In this document: one piece after another, positions 1 to 9,006 of the stretch
How positions within the stretch are numbered: position 1 is the stretch's first letter
How the letters are laid out: each line of letters opens with the position of its first letter
DNA from: Alphaproteobacteria bacterium
GTDB lineage: Bacteria; Pseudomonadota; Alphaproteobacteria; Rhodobacterales; Rhodobacteraceae
Assembly (NCBI GenBank): GCA_013151335.1
Contig: JAADIJ010000070.1
Coordinates: 1 to 40,119 of the forward strand
DNA length: 40,119 nt
Direction: 5' to 3'
Program-made: the position numbers and the translations under genes
The notes under the pieces: model-generated
What the model was told of the DNA's origin: nothing
Databases searched by the model: none
Seen by the model: the letters and a program-made list of their open reading frames with translations, nothing else

Positions 1-282
1 ATCGCCGCCCATGCCGGCCGTGAGGTTCAAAATCACGTCGGTATCGGCGTTACGGATGCGGTCGGTGACCTCGCGATAATAGTCAAGCCGCCGACTGGGA
101 GCGCCAGTTTCAGGGTCGCGCACATGGCAATGCACCACGGCAGCCCCGGCCTTGGCGGCGGCGATTGCGCTGTCGGCGATCTGTTTTGGGCTGCGCGGAA
201 CATGGGGGCTGCGATCCTGCGTCGCCCCTGATCCGGTGACAGCGCAGGTGATGAAAACCTCTCGGTTCATTTCTAATGGCAT
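1..282 (-). CDS. BKACE family enzyme (DUF849), 3' part outside window
   Basis: N-terminal 94 residues of a beta-keto acid cleavage enzyme. The family condenses a beta-keto acid with acetyl-CoA to give acetoacetate plus a new CoA ester, using a metal-dependent TIM barrel. The sequence shows the family's opening strand (VFITCAVTG), the segment [16 protein letters not shown] carrying the conserved HxH metal ligands, and then [15 protein letters not shown] at 282 is chosen because GGAGG sits 5 nt upstream of it. An in-frame ATG at 270 (MNREVF) is also typical of the family but has no well-placed ribosome binding site. The substrate (dehydrocarnitine, 3-keto-5-aminohexanoate or other) cannot be read from this fragment. 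The gene continues off the left edge. Confidence 0.85.
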   Translation of the reverse strand, partial: MPLEMNREVFITCAVTGSGATQDRSPHVPRSPKQIADSAIAAAKAGAAVVHCHVRDPETGAPSRRLDYYREVTDRIRNADTDVILNLTAGMGGD

Positions 283-436
283 TTGGCCCTCCGAATTTGC
301 TGACGAGTCGCTATTAAGCGCCATCATGCAGAAGTTTTGCCGGTTTGATTTGCGAAATACGAATTTTTCTGGCCGATTAGCGAAAGAAGCGTCGTTTTAG
401 GGGACATTTTGGGCGAGATATTTGGGCCAGCGTCCG

Positions 437-1384
437 TTACCCCGAGAACACCTTGGTAAGAAACTCGACCGCATCCCGACCCGCCTGACGGGCCAGTGGC
501 GTATCAAAATAGTCAAACGCATGGGTGCCGCCGGGGTACCAGATGGTCGTGGCCGCAGCCCCCGCTTGTGCCCAGCGCGCGGCCATAAAAGCGGTGTCGT
601 CCATCAGCGGATCAAACGTGCCGCACTGAAACAAGGCGGGTGGCATGTGGGCGAGAACGCCATAGAGCGGCGAGGCCAAAGGGGTGCACAACTGGTCGGC
701 AGGCACCCCGAGATTTTTGGTAAACCATGCGACTGTCGGGGTTGAGAGCACCAGATTGCGCGCTCCCCAATTGGCGACCGATGGGGTCATCGCCAGATCA
801 TACATGCCATAGGTCATCAACGCCCCGTGAAAGCGGTCAATCTTACCCTCTGATTTCATTGACAAAAGCGTGGTTGCGGCCAGATGAGCGCCTGCACTCT
901 CGCCGCCGATCACGATCTTGTCGGTGCCAAACCGCTCGGCAGCCACCTCGATTAACCAGCGAGCCGCCGCCGCGCAATCCTCCACACAAGCGGGCCACGC
1001 GTTCTCTGGCCCCAGCCGGTACTGGACGGATACGGTTGCGCATCCGGTCGCTTGCTGCAACGCCCTTAGCCGATGGTCCTGATGCCATGGGCGACCCAAG
1101 GTCCAACCACCGCCGTGAATGTGCAAAAATACTCCGGTCGGGGCCTTTTCGGGCATCATGATGCGCACGCGACCCGGCCCTCCCGGTGCTGGCGGAATAT
1201 CTACGTCGACCGCCTCTGCCAATGGCGGCAGAAACGGAAACGGGCCAAACCCCTCGTCGCGTGCACGACGGGTCAGCTCAATCGGCACTTCATGCGTTGC
1301 CGGCAGCTTGGCCAACTGGGCCTCAAGCTTTTTGACGAATGCAAGGGTTTCGGGCGAGATCGCGGCGGGATCAAACGGGGTCAT
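437..1384 (-). CDS. alpha/beta hydrolase, HSL-type esterase
   Basis: Probable carboxylesterase of the hormone-sensitive-lipase family, 315 residues. It has the oxyanion-hole motif HGGG at about 90-93 (HIHGGGW), the nucleophile elbow GESAG with Ser163, Asp258 in a DPLMDD context, and His288 in GGTHAF: a complete catalytic triad in the expected order. No signal peptide is visible, so it is probably cytoplasmic. ATG at 1384 is chosen because AAGGAGG lies 6 nt upstream. A longer frame reaches 1453, but its extra residues do not resemble the family. Transcribed away from the GNAT gene. The substrate is unknown; such enzymes usually cleave short acyl esters. Confidence 0.88.
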   Translation of the reverse strand: MTPFDPAAISPETLAFVKKLEAQLAKLPATHEVPIELTRRARDEGFGPFPFLPPLAEAVDVDIPPAPGGPGRVRIMMPEKAPTGVFLHIHGGGWTLGRPWHQDHRLRALQQATGCATVSVQYRLGPENAWPACVEDCAAAARWLIEVAAERFGTDKIVIGGESAGAHLAATTLLSMKSEGKIDRFHGALMTYGMYDLAMTPSVANWGARNLVLSTPTVAWFTKNLGVPADQLCTPLASPLYGVLAHMPPALFQCGTFDPLMDDTAFMAARWAQAGAAATTIWYPGGTHAFDYFDTPLARQAGRDAVEFLTKVFSG

Positions 1385-1531
1385 AAATCGCCTCCTTATT
1401 GGCTGCCTGATCTTGTCCGGCGTTGAATTAAGGTTCAACAGAAAACTCCGCATTGCTGGCAGAGAATTGTTGTGGTGTTCTGCGGCAAGTTTTAAAAACC
1501 TGCCATCAACCTACCTGACCGGTTTTGAAAT

Positions 1532-2020
1532 ATGCCCCTGCGCCCCGCGACAAATGCCGATCTTGGCCAAATTATCGACATTTGGAATCCGATCATTCGC
1601 GACACCGATGTCACCTTCAACAGCGTCGAGAAAACTCGGCAATCCCTGAAGTCCGAGCTGGACCGAAAGGCGGAACTCGGGCATCCATTCCTTGTGGCAG
1701 AGATCAAGGGCGCGGTTGTGGGATTTGCCACCTACGGGCAATTTCGAGCCTCAAACGGCTATGCCCGCTCGATGGAACACACGATCATTTTGGCTGATGA
1801 GGCGCGCGGATCAGGTCTTGGTCGCGCATTGATGAGCCAGATCGAGGCGCACGCCCGCGCCCGAAAAATCCATTCGATGTGGGCGGGAGTCAGTCATCGC
1901 AACCGCTGCGCCCTCGAATTTCACCGCGCGATCGGCTATGTTCAAATCGCGTGCCTGCCCGAAGTTGGCTGGAAATTTGATCGCTGGTATGATCTCGTCT
2001 TGATGCAAAAAATATTGTAA
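1532..2020 (+). CDS. GNAT family N-acetyltransferase (phosphinothricin/MnaT-like)
   Basis: Acetyl-CoA dependent N-acetyltransferase, 162 residues, about the size of the phosphinothricin acetyltransferase/YncA subgroup. The opening (LRPATNADLGQIIDIWNPII) and the acetyl-CoA pyrophosphate loop RGSGLG at about 92-97 are typical. A second conserved block (VSHRNRCALEFHRAIGYVQI) follows with the usual asparagine and GY turn. Family members acetylate amino acids such as methionine sulfoximine or phosphinothricin; the substrate here is inferred only at family level. No strong Shine-Dalgarno sequence precedes the ATG. The next gene starts 31 nt downstream on the same strand, so the two may be co-transcribed. 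Confidence 0.88.
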   Translation: MPLRPATNADLGQIIDIWNPIIRDTDVTFNSVEKTRQSLKSELDRKAELGHPFLVAEIKGAVVGFATYGQFRASNGYARSMEHTIILADEARGSGLGRALMSQIEAHARARKIHSMWAGVSHRNRCALEFHRAIGYVQIACLPEVGWKFDRWYDLVLMQKIL

Positions 2021-2051
2021 GATTTCGTTAACAACAAAATTCGAGCAAAAA

Positions 2052-2732
2052 ATGTCCCTTTGGTCCCGCATCGCCGACGCTGTTTCTGCCCTCGCACAAG
2101 GCGAGAGCCTGTCAAATGTGTTTAAAAAGCTGCGCACACCACCTGAGCGCCGCGTCGCTTTTGCCATCGCCGTTATCGCTTTGGGCGCGAAAATGGCCAA
2201 GGCGGACGGGCATGTGACGCGCGACGAGGTGACCGCTTTTCGCGAGGTTTTTTACATTCCCAAAGGCGAAGAGGCGCAGGCCGCGCGCGTTTTCAATCTG
2301 GCACGGCAAGACATTACCGGCTTTGAAATTTATGCTGCATCTATCGCGGCCATGTTTCGCGATAACGCGACCGTTCTCGAGGATCTGCTGGAGGGGCTGT
2401 TTTTTATCGCCATGGCTGACGGCGAGTATCATCCCAAGGAAGACGATTTCATCCACAAAGTCGCGGATATTTTTGGCGTATCAGAGCGCCGATTTCGCAC
2501 GCTTCGAACCCGGTTCGCGCCGGACGCCCCACCGGACGCATATGACGTTTTGGGGGTCGATCCGAGCAGCTCGCTTGAAGATATCCGCACGGCTTGGCGG
2601 CGGGCCGTGCGTGAAACCCATCCCGACCAGATGATGTCGCGCGGCGTTCCCGAAGAGGCCATTAACCTTGCGACAGCCAAACTGATCGCGGTCAATCGCG
2701 CATGGGAAGAAATCTCGGCGGGCTCGGGTTAA
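2052..2732 (+). CDS. TerB/J-domain co-chaperone, DjlA-like
   Basis: 226-residue protein with an N-terminal TerB/DjlA-type helical domain (about 30-150, with repeated acidic MAKADGHVTRDE and MADGEYHPKEDD motifs) and a C-terminal J domain (about 163-226). The J domain has the HPD tripeptide at 190-192, which in this family stimulates DnaK ATPase. Unlike Escherichia coli DjlA, no N-terminal membrane segment is apparent, so it is probably soluble. This two-domain form is common in alphaproteobacteria. Function inferred: DnaK co-chaperone of unknown client specificity. It lies between a GNAT gene and pepF on the same strand. Confidence 0.88.
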   Translation: MSLWSRIADAVSALAQGESLSNVFKKLRTPPERRVAFAIAVIALGAKMAKADGHVTRDEVTAFREVFYIPKGEEAQAARVFNLARQDITGFEIYAASIAAMFRDNATVLEDLLEGLFFIAMADGEYHPKEDDFIHKVADIFGVSERRFRTLRTRFAPDAPPDAYDVLGVDPSSSLEDIRTAWRRAVRETHPDQMMSRGVPEEAINLATAKLIAVNRAWEEISAGSG

Positions 2733-2822
2733 TGGCGAGCGGGCCTTGAAACTCCCACGAGGCTGCGCTTATGTCTGATCTCTAGCACCCCCGGCCCTGA
2801 CACCTCCTGCGAAGGCGATCCC

Positions 2823-4661
2823 ATGACATTTAACTTTTCGTTCACTCTCTCCGAAACTCTGCGCGACATGCGCGATAACGCCGGAGGAGACGATCTGGGG
2901 GATTTGCCAGAGTGGAACCTCGCCGACCTTTACCCCTCCACCGATGGGCCGGAAATACTGGCTGATCTGGCGTGGCTGAAAGATGAGTGCGCTGCTTTTG
3001 CCAAGGATTACGAAGGCAATCTGGCGACGCTTAACGCGACTGAAATGCTGCGCGTTATCACCAGATATGAGCGTATTCAGAACATTTCTGGCCGGATCAT
3101 GTCGTTTGCCGGTCTCAGCTATTATCAAAATACCACCGACGCGGATCGCGCGAAATTCATGTCCGACATGCAGGGTGCCATTACCGATATGTCAACGCCG
3201 CTGGTGTTTTTCTCGTTGGAAATGAACCGCATAGAGGACAGCATGCTTGACGGGCTTTTAGCCGATAACAGCGATTTGGCGCGGTTTAAACCGGTGCTGG
3301 ATCGCATGCGGGCGATGAAACCGCATCAGTTATCCGACGAGTTGGAGAAATTCCTGCATGATCAATCCGTGGTCGGGGAAACCGCTTGGAATCGCCTGTT
3401 TGATGAAACCACGGCCGCGCTTGAGTTCAGTGTTGATGGCGACAAGTTGAACCTTGAAAGCACGCTTAATCTGCTGACCGATCACAACCGCGACAGGCGC
3501 GAAAAAGGCGCGCGAGCCGTGGCCGAGGTGTTTGGCAAACGACTGCCGCTTTACGCGCGCATCACCAACACGCTGGCCAAGGAAAAAGAGATCGAGGATC
3601 GGTGGCGCAATCTACCGACCCCGCAGGCCAGTCGCCATCTGGCCAACGATGTCGAACCCGAAGTTGTCGAGGCCCTGCGCAACGCGGTGGTTGCGGCCTA
3701 TCCCAAGCTGTCGCATCGTTATTATAAGCTGAAAGCCAAGTGGTTGGGCCTTGAAAAGCTTGAGATTTGGGACCGAAACGCACCGTTGCCGCAAGAGGAA
3801 CAAAAGGTGGTGGGCTGGACCCAAGCGCGCAAAACCGTGCTGGAGGCTTATGGCGATTTTTCGCCTGAGATGGCTGAGATTGCAGCGCCGTTTTTTGACA
3901 AGGGCTGGATTGATGCGGCGACCAAACCCGGTAAGGCTCCGGGGGCGTTTGCCCATCCGACAGTAACCGACGTCCATCCCTATGTGATGCTGAACTACCT
4001 TGGAAAACCCCGCGATGTCATGACGTTAGCCCATGAACTTGGCCACGGCGTCCATCAGGTTCTGGCGGCAGATCAAGGCGAATTGCTGTCTTCAACCCCA
4101 CTTACTCTGGCGGAAACTGCCAGCGTATTTGGCGAGATGCTGACCTTTCGCAAGCTTCTGTCTGAGGCCCCGGATCAAGCCACGCGCAAGACCCTTTTGG
4201 CGGGCAAGGTCGAGGATATGATCAACACAGTCGTGCGCCAGATCGCGTTTTACGACTTTGAATGCAAGCTTCATGCCGCAAGGGCCGAGGGCGAGCTTAC
4301 GCCCGATCAGATCAACGCGCTCTGGATGTCGGTTCAGGGCGAAAGCCTTGGGCCGGTGTTTGATTTCATGGACGGCTACGAGACGTTCTGGGCCTATATT
4401 CCGCATTTCATCCACTCGCCATTTTACGTTTATGCCTACGCGTTTGGCGACGGTTTGGTGAACGCGCTTTATGCGGTTTACGAGGAAGGCGAGCCAGGGT
4501 TTCAGGAGAAATACTTTGAGATGTTGAAGGCTGGCGGCTCTAAACATCACAAGGAATTGCTGGCTCCCTTTGGTTTGGATGCCAGCGACCCGAAATTCTG
4601 GGACAAGGGATTGAGCATGATTTCCGGCATGATCGACGAGTTGGAGGCGATGGAGGGCTAA
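2823..4661 (+). CDS. pepF: oligoendopeptidase F, M3 metallopeptidase
   Basis: Zinc oligopeptidase of family M3B, 612 residues, normal length for PepF. The N-terminal part (DLGDLPEWNLADLYPS) is characteristic. The zinc site HELGH lies at about 404-408, with the third ligand glutamate at about 431 in LAETASVFGEM. A further conserved block near the C-terminus (HFIHSPFYVYAYAFG) supplies the substrate-binding His/Tyr of the family. It cleaves short peptides in the cytoplasm, serving peptide recycling. The ATG at 2823 has AAGG 8 nt upstream. The gene is convergent with rpoH, with 36 nt between the stops and no clear terminator. Confidence 0.95.
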   Translation: MTFNFSFTLSETLRDMRDNAGGDDLGDLPEWNLADLYPSTDGPEILADLAWLKDECAAFAKDYEGNLATLNATEMLRVITRYERIQNISGRIMSFAGLSYYQNTTDADRAKFMSDMQGAITDMSTPLVFFSLEMNRIEDSMLDGLLADNSDLARFKPVLDRMRAMKPHQLSDELEKFLHDQSVVGETAWNRLFDETTAALEFSVDGDKLNLESTLNLLTDHNRDRREKGARAVAEVFGKRLPLYARITNTLAKEKEIEDRWRNLPTPQASRHLANDVEPEVVEALRNAVVAAYPKLSHRYYKLKAKWLGLEKLEIWDRNAPLPQEEQKVVGWTQARKTVLEAYGDFSPEMAEIAAPFFDKGWIDAATKPGKAPGAFAHPTVTDVHPYVMLNYLGKPRDVMTLAHELGHGVHQVLAADQGELLSSTPLTLAETASVFGEMLTFRKLLSEAPDQATRKTLLAGKVEDMINTVVRQIAFYDFECKLHAARAEGELTPDQINALWMSVQGESLGPVFDFMDGYETFWAYIPHFIHSPFYVYAYAFGDGLVNALYAVYEEGEPGFQEKYFEMLKAGGSKHHKELLAPFGLDASDPKFWDKGLSMISGMIDELEAMEG

Positions 4662-4697
4662 GTCGCACCTTCACCGTCGCGTTGCAAAAATAGCCGA

Positions 4698-5594
4698 TCA
4701 GCCCATGCTGGGCATCATGCCTTTTTCAATTGCCAGGCTGCGCATTTTCTTTTGCAGTTTTTCAAATGCGCGGACCTCGATCTGGCGTATGCGCTCGCGA
4801 CTGACGTCATATACGCCGGAAAGTTCCTCCAGCGTCACGGGGCTATCCTCAAGTTTGCGCTTCATCAGGATGTCTTTTTCGCGATCATTCAGATCGGACA
4901 TAGCCTCGTTGAGCAACTCGCGGCGCGCCTCAAGCTCGTTCTTTTCGGCGTAATCTCCGGCCTGATCTGCATCTTCATCCTCAAGCCAATCCTGCCATTC
5001 AGAACTGCCTTCGCCCTCGACCCCGATCTGGGCGTTAAGCGACGCATCACCCCCGGCCATACGGCGGTTCATCGAGGTGACCTCTTTTTCCGTCACGTTT
5101 AAATCATTGGCGATGCGGGCCAGATTCTCTGGCCGCAAATCGCCCTCTTCAAGCGCGCCAATGCGGTTTTTGGCCTTGCGCAGGTTGAAAAATAGCTTTT
5201 TCTGCGCCGATGTCGTGCCCATTTTAACCAGCGACCAAGAGCGCAGGATATATTCCTGTATCGAGGCCCTGATCCACCACATAGCATAGGTCGACAGCCG
5301 GAAACCCTTGTCGGGATCAAACCGTTTCACCGCCTGCATCAGGCCAACATTGGCCTCTGACACCACCTCGGCGGTGGGCAGGCCATAGCCGCGATAGCCC
5401 ATGGCGATCTTGGCGGCGAGGCGCAAATGCGAGGTCACGAGTTGGTGCGCGGCCCCTGAATCCTCATGGTCAACCCAGCGTTTGGCCAGCATGAATTCCT
5501 GACCCGGTTCCAGCATTGGAAACTTGCGGATTTCCTGCATATAGCGGTTCAAACCCTGTTCCGGCGATGGGGCCGGGAGGTTGGCGTAGCTCAT
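4698..5594 (-). CDS. rpoH: RNA polymerase heat-shock sigma factor RpoH (sigma-32)
   Basis: Alternative sigma factor directing RNA polymerase to heat-shock promoters, 298 residues, full length. Region 2 contains VVSEANVGLMQAVKRFDPDKGFRLSTYAMWWIRASIQEYIL. The RpoH box follows with SLVKMGTTSAQKKLFFNLRK, the segment that in other species contacts core enzyme and controls stability. Region 4.2 has a helix-turn-helix ([21 protein letters not shown]). Rhodobacterales often carry two RpoH paralogues; this one looks like the canonical RpoH-I, but the assignment is not certain. Only 64 bp separate it from the upstream rluD stop, so its promoter must lie there or over the rluD end. A sigma-32-like promoter in front of the Hsp20 gene at about 30.5 kb is a candidate target. 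Confidence 0.96.
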   Translation of the reverse strand: MSYANLPAPSPEQGLNRYMQEIRKFPMLEPGQEFMLAKRWVDHEDSGAAHQLVTSHLRLAAKIAMGYRGYGLPTAEVVSEANVGLMQAVKRFDPDKGFRLSTYAMWWIRASIQEYILRSWSLVKMGTTSAQKKLFFNLRKAKNRIGALEEGDLRPENLARIANDLNVTEKEVTSMNRRMAGGDASLNAQIGVEGEGSSEWQDWLEDEDADQAGDYAEKNELEARRELLNEAMSDLNDREKDILMKRKLEDSPVTLEELSGVYDVSRERIRQIEVRAFEKLQKKMRSLAIEKGMMPSMG

Positions 5595-5633
5595 GGAGTG
5601 TCCTCACCTGATGTTAACGTGCGTTACATATGT

Positions 5634-5662
5634 GAAATAAGTGACCAAACGGTTAATTTCAA
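5634..5662 (-). promoter_or_regulatory. possible sigma-70 promoter of rpoH
   Basis: On the minus strand, TTGAAA (5662-5657, overlapping the rluD stop codon) is followed after 17 bp by TATTTC (5639-5634). This lies about 40 bp upstream of the rpoH start codon. The -35 is a good match to TTGACA; the -10 matches TATAAT in only 4 of 6 positions. The same stretch reads CTTGAA, which also resembles a sigma-32 -35 element, but no CCCCAT-like -10 follows. Assigned from position and motif only. Confidence 0.3.
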
Positions 5663-6690
5663 GTCACACCTTCGCGAAGAATTTCGACCAAGCCCCGCAT
5701 ATCGACCGGCATTTCGGCCTCAAAACGCAGAATTTCGCTGCTGGTTGGGTGAACAAACCCCAGCACGGCGGCGTGGAGCGCCTGACGGGGGAAGTCCTTG
5801 ATCCGATCACGCGCAACCTCTGACAACGACTTGGCCGCAATCGCCCGCTTGCCACCGTAAGTTTGATCGCCGATCAGGCTGTGGCCCATATGGGTCAGAT
5901 GCACGCGAATTTGGTGGGTGCGCCCGGTTTCAAGCCAGCAATCGACCAGCGAGGCGACCTCGCCGAACTGCTCCAGCACCCGCGCGCGGGTTATGGCGTG
6001 CCTGCCGGTGTTGATCACCACCGCCATGCGCTTTCTATCGGTTTTATGGCGGGCGATATTGCCGGAAACCCGAATGATATTGCCGGTCTCAAACGCGATC
6101 CCTTTGACACCGGCCAGACGGGGATCTCCGCGTGAGGGCACGCCGTAAACTACGGCCCGATAATGCCGCTCCAGCGTGTGATCGGCGAATTGCTGCGCCA
6201 GCCCCTGATGCGCCTTATCGGTCTTGGCCACGACGATCAGGCCGGAGGTGTCCTTGTCGATCCGGTGCACAATTCCGGGCCGTTTCTCGCCGTTGATCCC
6301 CGAGAGACTGTCGCCGCAATGGTGCAGCAGCGCGTTAACCAGCGTTCCAGAGGGCGAGCCGGGCGCCGGGTGGACCACCATGCCGACAGGTTTGTTAACC
6401 ACGATCAAATCGCTATCCTCGAACACCACGTCAAGCGGGATATCCTCGGGCTGCGCAACGATTTCGCCAACCGGCGGGCGCTTGACGCACCAGACCTCGC
6501 CCTCGCGGGTTTTGGTCTTTAGATTGGTCACAACCTCGCCGTTCTCGCGCGAAACCGCCCCCTCGCCGATTAGCCGCACCAAATGAGAGCGGCTGATCGA
6601 GGCCGCCTCTGGCACAATCGCCGCCAAGGCTTTATCAAGCCGGGGAGCCGGGTTTTCCCCGATCACAAGACGCAGCACAGGATCAGACAT
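5659..6690 (-). CDS. rluD: 23S rRNA pseudouridine synthase, RluD/RluC family
   Basis: RluA-family pseudouridine synthase, 343 residues. An N-terminal S4 RNA-binding domain (about 17-75, RLDKALAAIVPEAASISRSHLVRLI) precedes the catalytic domain. That domain has the signature VHRIDKDTSGL, in which Asp145 is the expected catalytic aspartate, and the C-terminal motif GRTHQIRVHLTHMGHSLIGD. RluD modifies U1911, U1915 and U1917 in helix 69 of 23S rRNA in Escherichia coli; the same role is inferred but RluC-type specificity is not excluded. Its start codon overlaps, head to head, the ATG remnant of the divergent DUF6476-type gene. Confidence 0.93.
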   Translation of the reverse strand: MSDPVLRLVIGENPAPRLDKALAAIVPEAASISRSHLVRLIGEGAVSRENGEVVTNLKTKTREGEVWCVKRPPVGEIVAQPEDIPLDVVFEDSDLIVVNKPVGMVVHPAPGSPSGTLVNALLHHCGDSLSGINGEKRPGIVHRIDKDTSGLIVVAKTDKAHQGLAQQFADHTLERHYRAVVYGVPSRGDPRLAGVKGIAFETGNIIRVSGNIARHKTDRKRMAVVINTGRHAITRARVLEQFGEVASLVDCWLETGRTHQIRVHLTHMGHSLIGDQTYGGKRAIAAKSLSEVARDRIKDFPRQALHAAVLGFVHPTSSEILRFEAEMPVDMRGLVEILREGVT

Positions 6691-6735
6691 GAATGATATT
6701 CCCGATAATTCCGGCGAACCCGGTTTCTCAGGATT

Positions 6736-6999
6736 TTGGTAACGGTCCTGACCGCCTCAATGATATTAGGGCTTTTAACCATCGTTGTGCTGATTGTCAT
6801 CCGGGTGCCGAATGTTATTTCCACCAGCGTTGATCCAGTGCCGCTGCCTGCCAGCATCACCTTGCCCGACGGCAGCGAGGCCGACAGCTTTACCCAAGGG
6901 TCTGACTGGTACGCGGTCGTGACCAAAGAGGGTGTCATCTTGATTTTCAACCGCGACGACGGCAGCCTGCGCCAGTCAATCAAGATCAAATCGCGCTGA
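6736..6999 (+). CDS. small membrane protein, DUF6476-type, N-terminus apparently frameshifted
   Basis: 87-residue protein with one N-terminal membrane segment (about 5-24, LTASMILGLLTIVVLIVIRV) followed by a roughly 60-residue domain (VDPVPLPASITLPDGSEADSF...VILIFNRDDGSLRQSI) that is probably periplasmic. It resembles the short single-pass DUF6476 proteins of Rhodobacterales; function unknown. The only start in frame is TTG at 6736, without a clear ribosome binding site. The frame upstream stays open back to 6709 and reads FLRIL directly before the TTG. An ATG at 6689 in another frame reads MNDIPDNSGEP and would join it if one C were added at about 6719-6721. See findings. The family assignment is from memory and is moderate. 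Confidence 0.6.
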   Translation: MVTVLTASMILGLLTIVVLIVIRVPNVISTSVDPVPLPASITLPDGSEADSFTQGSDWYAVVTKEGVILIFNRDDGSLRQSIKIKSR

Positions 7000-7066
7000 G
7001 ATTTCGTTTGCGACATTGCGCACGAATCCTTGCAACCGACCGCCGCGCGACCGATATTGCCCCATC

Positions 7067-8998
7067 ATGAGCCTACCCCCCGGATTCCTTGACGAGCTTC
7101 GCACGCGGTCGTCCCTAGCTCAGGTTGTTGGGCGAAAACTGACGTGGGACGCCAAAAAATCCAACCCCGGCAAGGGCGATTATTGGGCTCCCTGCCCGTT
7201 CCATCAGGAGAAAACCGCGTCGTTTCATCTGGATGACCGCAAGGGGTTTTACTATTGTTTTGGCTGCCACGCCAAGGGAGACGCGCTTAGTTTTATCCGC
7301 GAGACCGAAAATGTCGGCTTCATGGAAGCGGTCGAGATTTTGGCGCGCGAGGCGGGAATGACCATGCCCGCACGCGACCCCCAAGCCCAACAAAAATCCG
7401 ACGAGCGCGCGCTGCTTATTGACGTGATGGAGCAAGCCGCGCAGTTTTTTGCCCTGCAGTTGAAAACCACCACCGCCAGCAAGGCGCGCGATTATTTGGC
7501 GGCGCGCGGCCTTAGCGAGGCGATGATAGCACAGTTTGGCATTGGGTTTGCGCCCGACAGTCGAACCTCGCTGTTTCAGCATTTATCCGGCAAAAGTGTG
7601 CCGGTTGAGCTGATTGTAAAGGCCGGATTGGCGATCAAGCCCGATGATGGCGGCGCGCCGTTTGATCGGTTTAGGGGCCGGATTATCTTTCCCATTCGCG
7701 ATCTGCGCGGACGCTGTATCGCCTTTGGGGGCCGCTCGATGGACCCGAATGCGCGCGCCAAGTATCTGAATTCGCCGGAAACTCCGCTGTTTGATAAGGG
7801 GCGAAGCCTTTATAATCATGCGCCCGCGCGCGAGGCTGCGGGCAAGGCAAACAGCCTGATCGTGGCCGAAGGTTACATGGATGTGATCGCGCTGGCGCAG
7901 GCCGGTTTTGCCCACGCGGTTGCCCCGCTTGGCACCGCGATCACCGAGGATCAGTTGCAGATGCTGTGGCGTTTGTCGCCTGAGCCGGTGATCTCGCTAG
8001 ACGGGGACACCGCCGGTTTGCGCGCGGCCATGCAGCTGATCGATCTGGCTTTGCCGTTGCTTCAGCCGGGCCGGAGCTTGCGGTTTTGCCTGCTGCCACA
8101 AGGGCTTGACCCCGATGATTTGATAAAATCCCAAGGCGCCGGGGCCATGCGCAAACTGCTGGAGGGTGCGCGCCCGATGGTTGATCTTTTGTGGCAGCGC
8201 GAGATCGAGGATAAGGTTTTTGACAGCCCCGAGCGACGCGCGGCCCTTGACGCCAGCCTCAAGGCAGCACTTGGCAAGATAAATGACAGCTCGATCCGCA
8301 ACCATTACGCGGCGGCTCTGCGCGAGCTTCGGGCGGAATTATTTAAGCCGAAAAACGCGCGAAAATCAGGTTTTACGCCTTGGAAGAAAAACGCACCCGA
8401 ACTGGCGACAGCCGGAGCCAAAGCCTCGCTGTTGGCCCAATCCGCAACTCCTGATCCAGAGGAGCGCATGCGCGAGGCGGTTATTCTGGCCATTTGCCTG
8501 CGCCATCCTGAAATTATTGCCGAATTTGAAACTGCGCTGGAAAAGCTGACCTTCCGAACGCCGGGATATGATAAATTACGCGATGCCGCCCTCAACGCCG
8601 CCGCGCAACAGGCGAGCGACACCCAAGCTGTTGCGAAAACACCGGAAATACCGCGCGATACGGTTGAAAAGCTGATGGCCCTTCGCCATGTGAAAATTGC
8701 GCCTGCATTACAGGCGGGAGCAGAGCGCGAAACCGTCGAGATGGCCTTGGCCGAGGAATTGGCCAAGCTGACGGCAAATCGGGGCGCGCGGGCAGAAATT
8801 GACGAAGCCATGCAGGATATGGCGGGTCTGGTGGACGAAGGGTTAACCTGGCGCTTGTCGCAAGCCGCCCAAGCGCGCCGAAAAGCCGCCCGCTCCAGCT
8901 TACCGGAGGACGGAAAAGACGGTGACGAGGGTGAAAACTTGTCAAAACACCTGCAAAACCTGATCGATGATCAGATTTGGGTAAAGAAAAAGCGATAA
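7067..8998 (+). CDS. dnaG: DNA primase DnaG
   Basis: Replicative primase, which synthesises RNA primers for Okazaki fragments in complex with DnaB; 643 residues. The N-terminal CHC2 zinc finger uses Cys43, His46, Cys64 and Cys67 (CPFHQEKTASF...YYCFGCHAKGD). The catalytic core includes the TOPRIM strand VAEGYMDVIAL at about 264 and a later SLDGDTAG metal-binding loop. The C-terminal region is helical and variable, as expected for the helicase-binding domain. The start at 7067 (MSLPPGFLDELRTRS) is chosen because it matches the family N-terminus; an open frame extends 17 codons further upstream. It is followed by rpoD, a widespread alphaproteobacterial arrangement. Confidence 0.97.
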   Translation: MSLPPGFLDELRTRSSLAQVVGRKLTWDAKKSNPGKGDYWAPCPFHQEKTASFHLDDRKGFYYCFGCHAKGDALSFIRETENVGFMEAVEILAREAGMTMPARDPQAQQKSDERALLIDVMEQAAQFFALQLKTTTASKARDYLAARGLSEAMIAQFGIGFAPDSRTSLFQHLSGKSVPVELIVKAGLAIKPDDGGAPFDRFRGRIIFPIRDLRGRCIAFGGRSMDPNARAKYLNSPETPLFDKGRSLYNHAPAREAAGKANSLIVAEGYMDVIALAQAGFAHAVAPLGTAITEDQLQMLWRLSPEPVISLDGDTAGLRAAMQLIDLALPLLQPGRSLRFCLLPQGLDPDDLIKSQGAGAMRKLLEGARPMVDLLWQREIEDKVFDSPERRAALDASLKAALGKINDSSIRNHYAAALRELRAELFKPKNARKSGFTPWKKNAPELATAGAKASLLAQSATPDPEERMREAVILAICLRHPEIIAEFETALEKLTFRTPGYDKLRDAALNAAAQQASDTQAVAKTPEIPRDTVEKLMALRHVKIAPALQAGAERETVEMALAEELAKLTANRGARAEIDEAMQDMAGLVDEGLTWRLSQAAQARRKAARSSLPEDGKDGDEGENLSKHLQNLIDDQIWVKKKR

Positions 8999-9006
8999 TG
9001 AGCATT

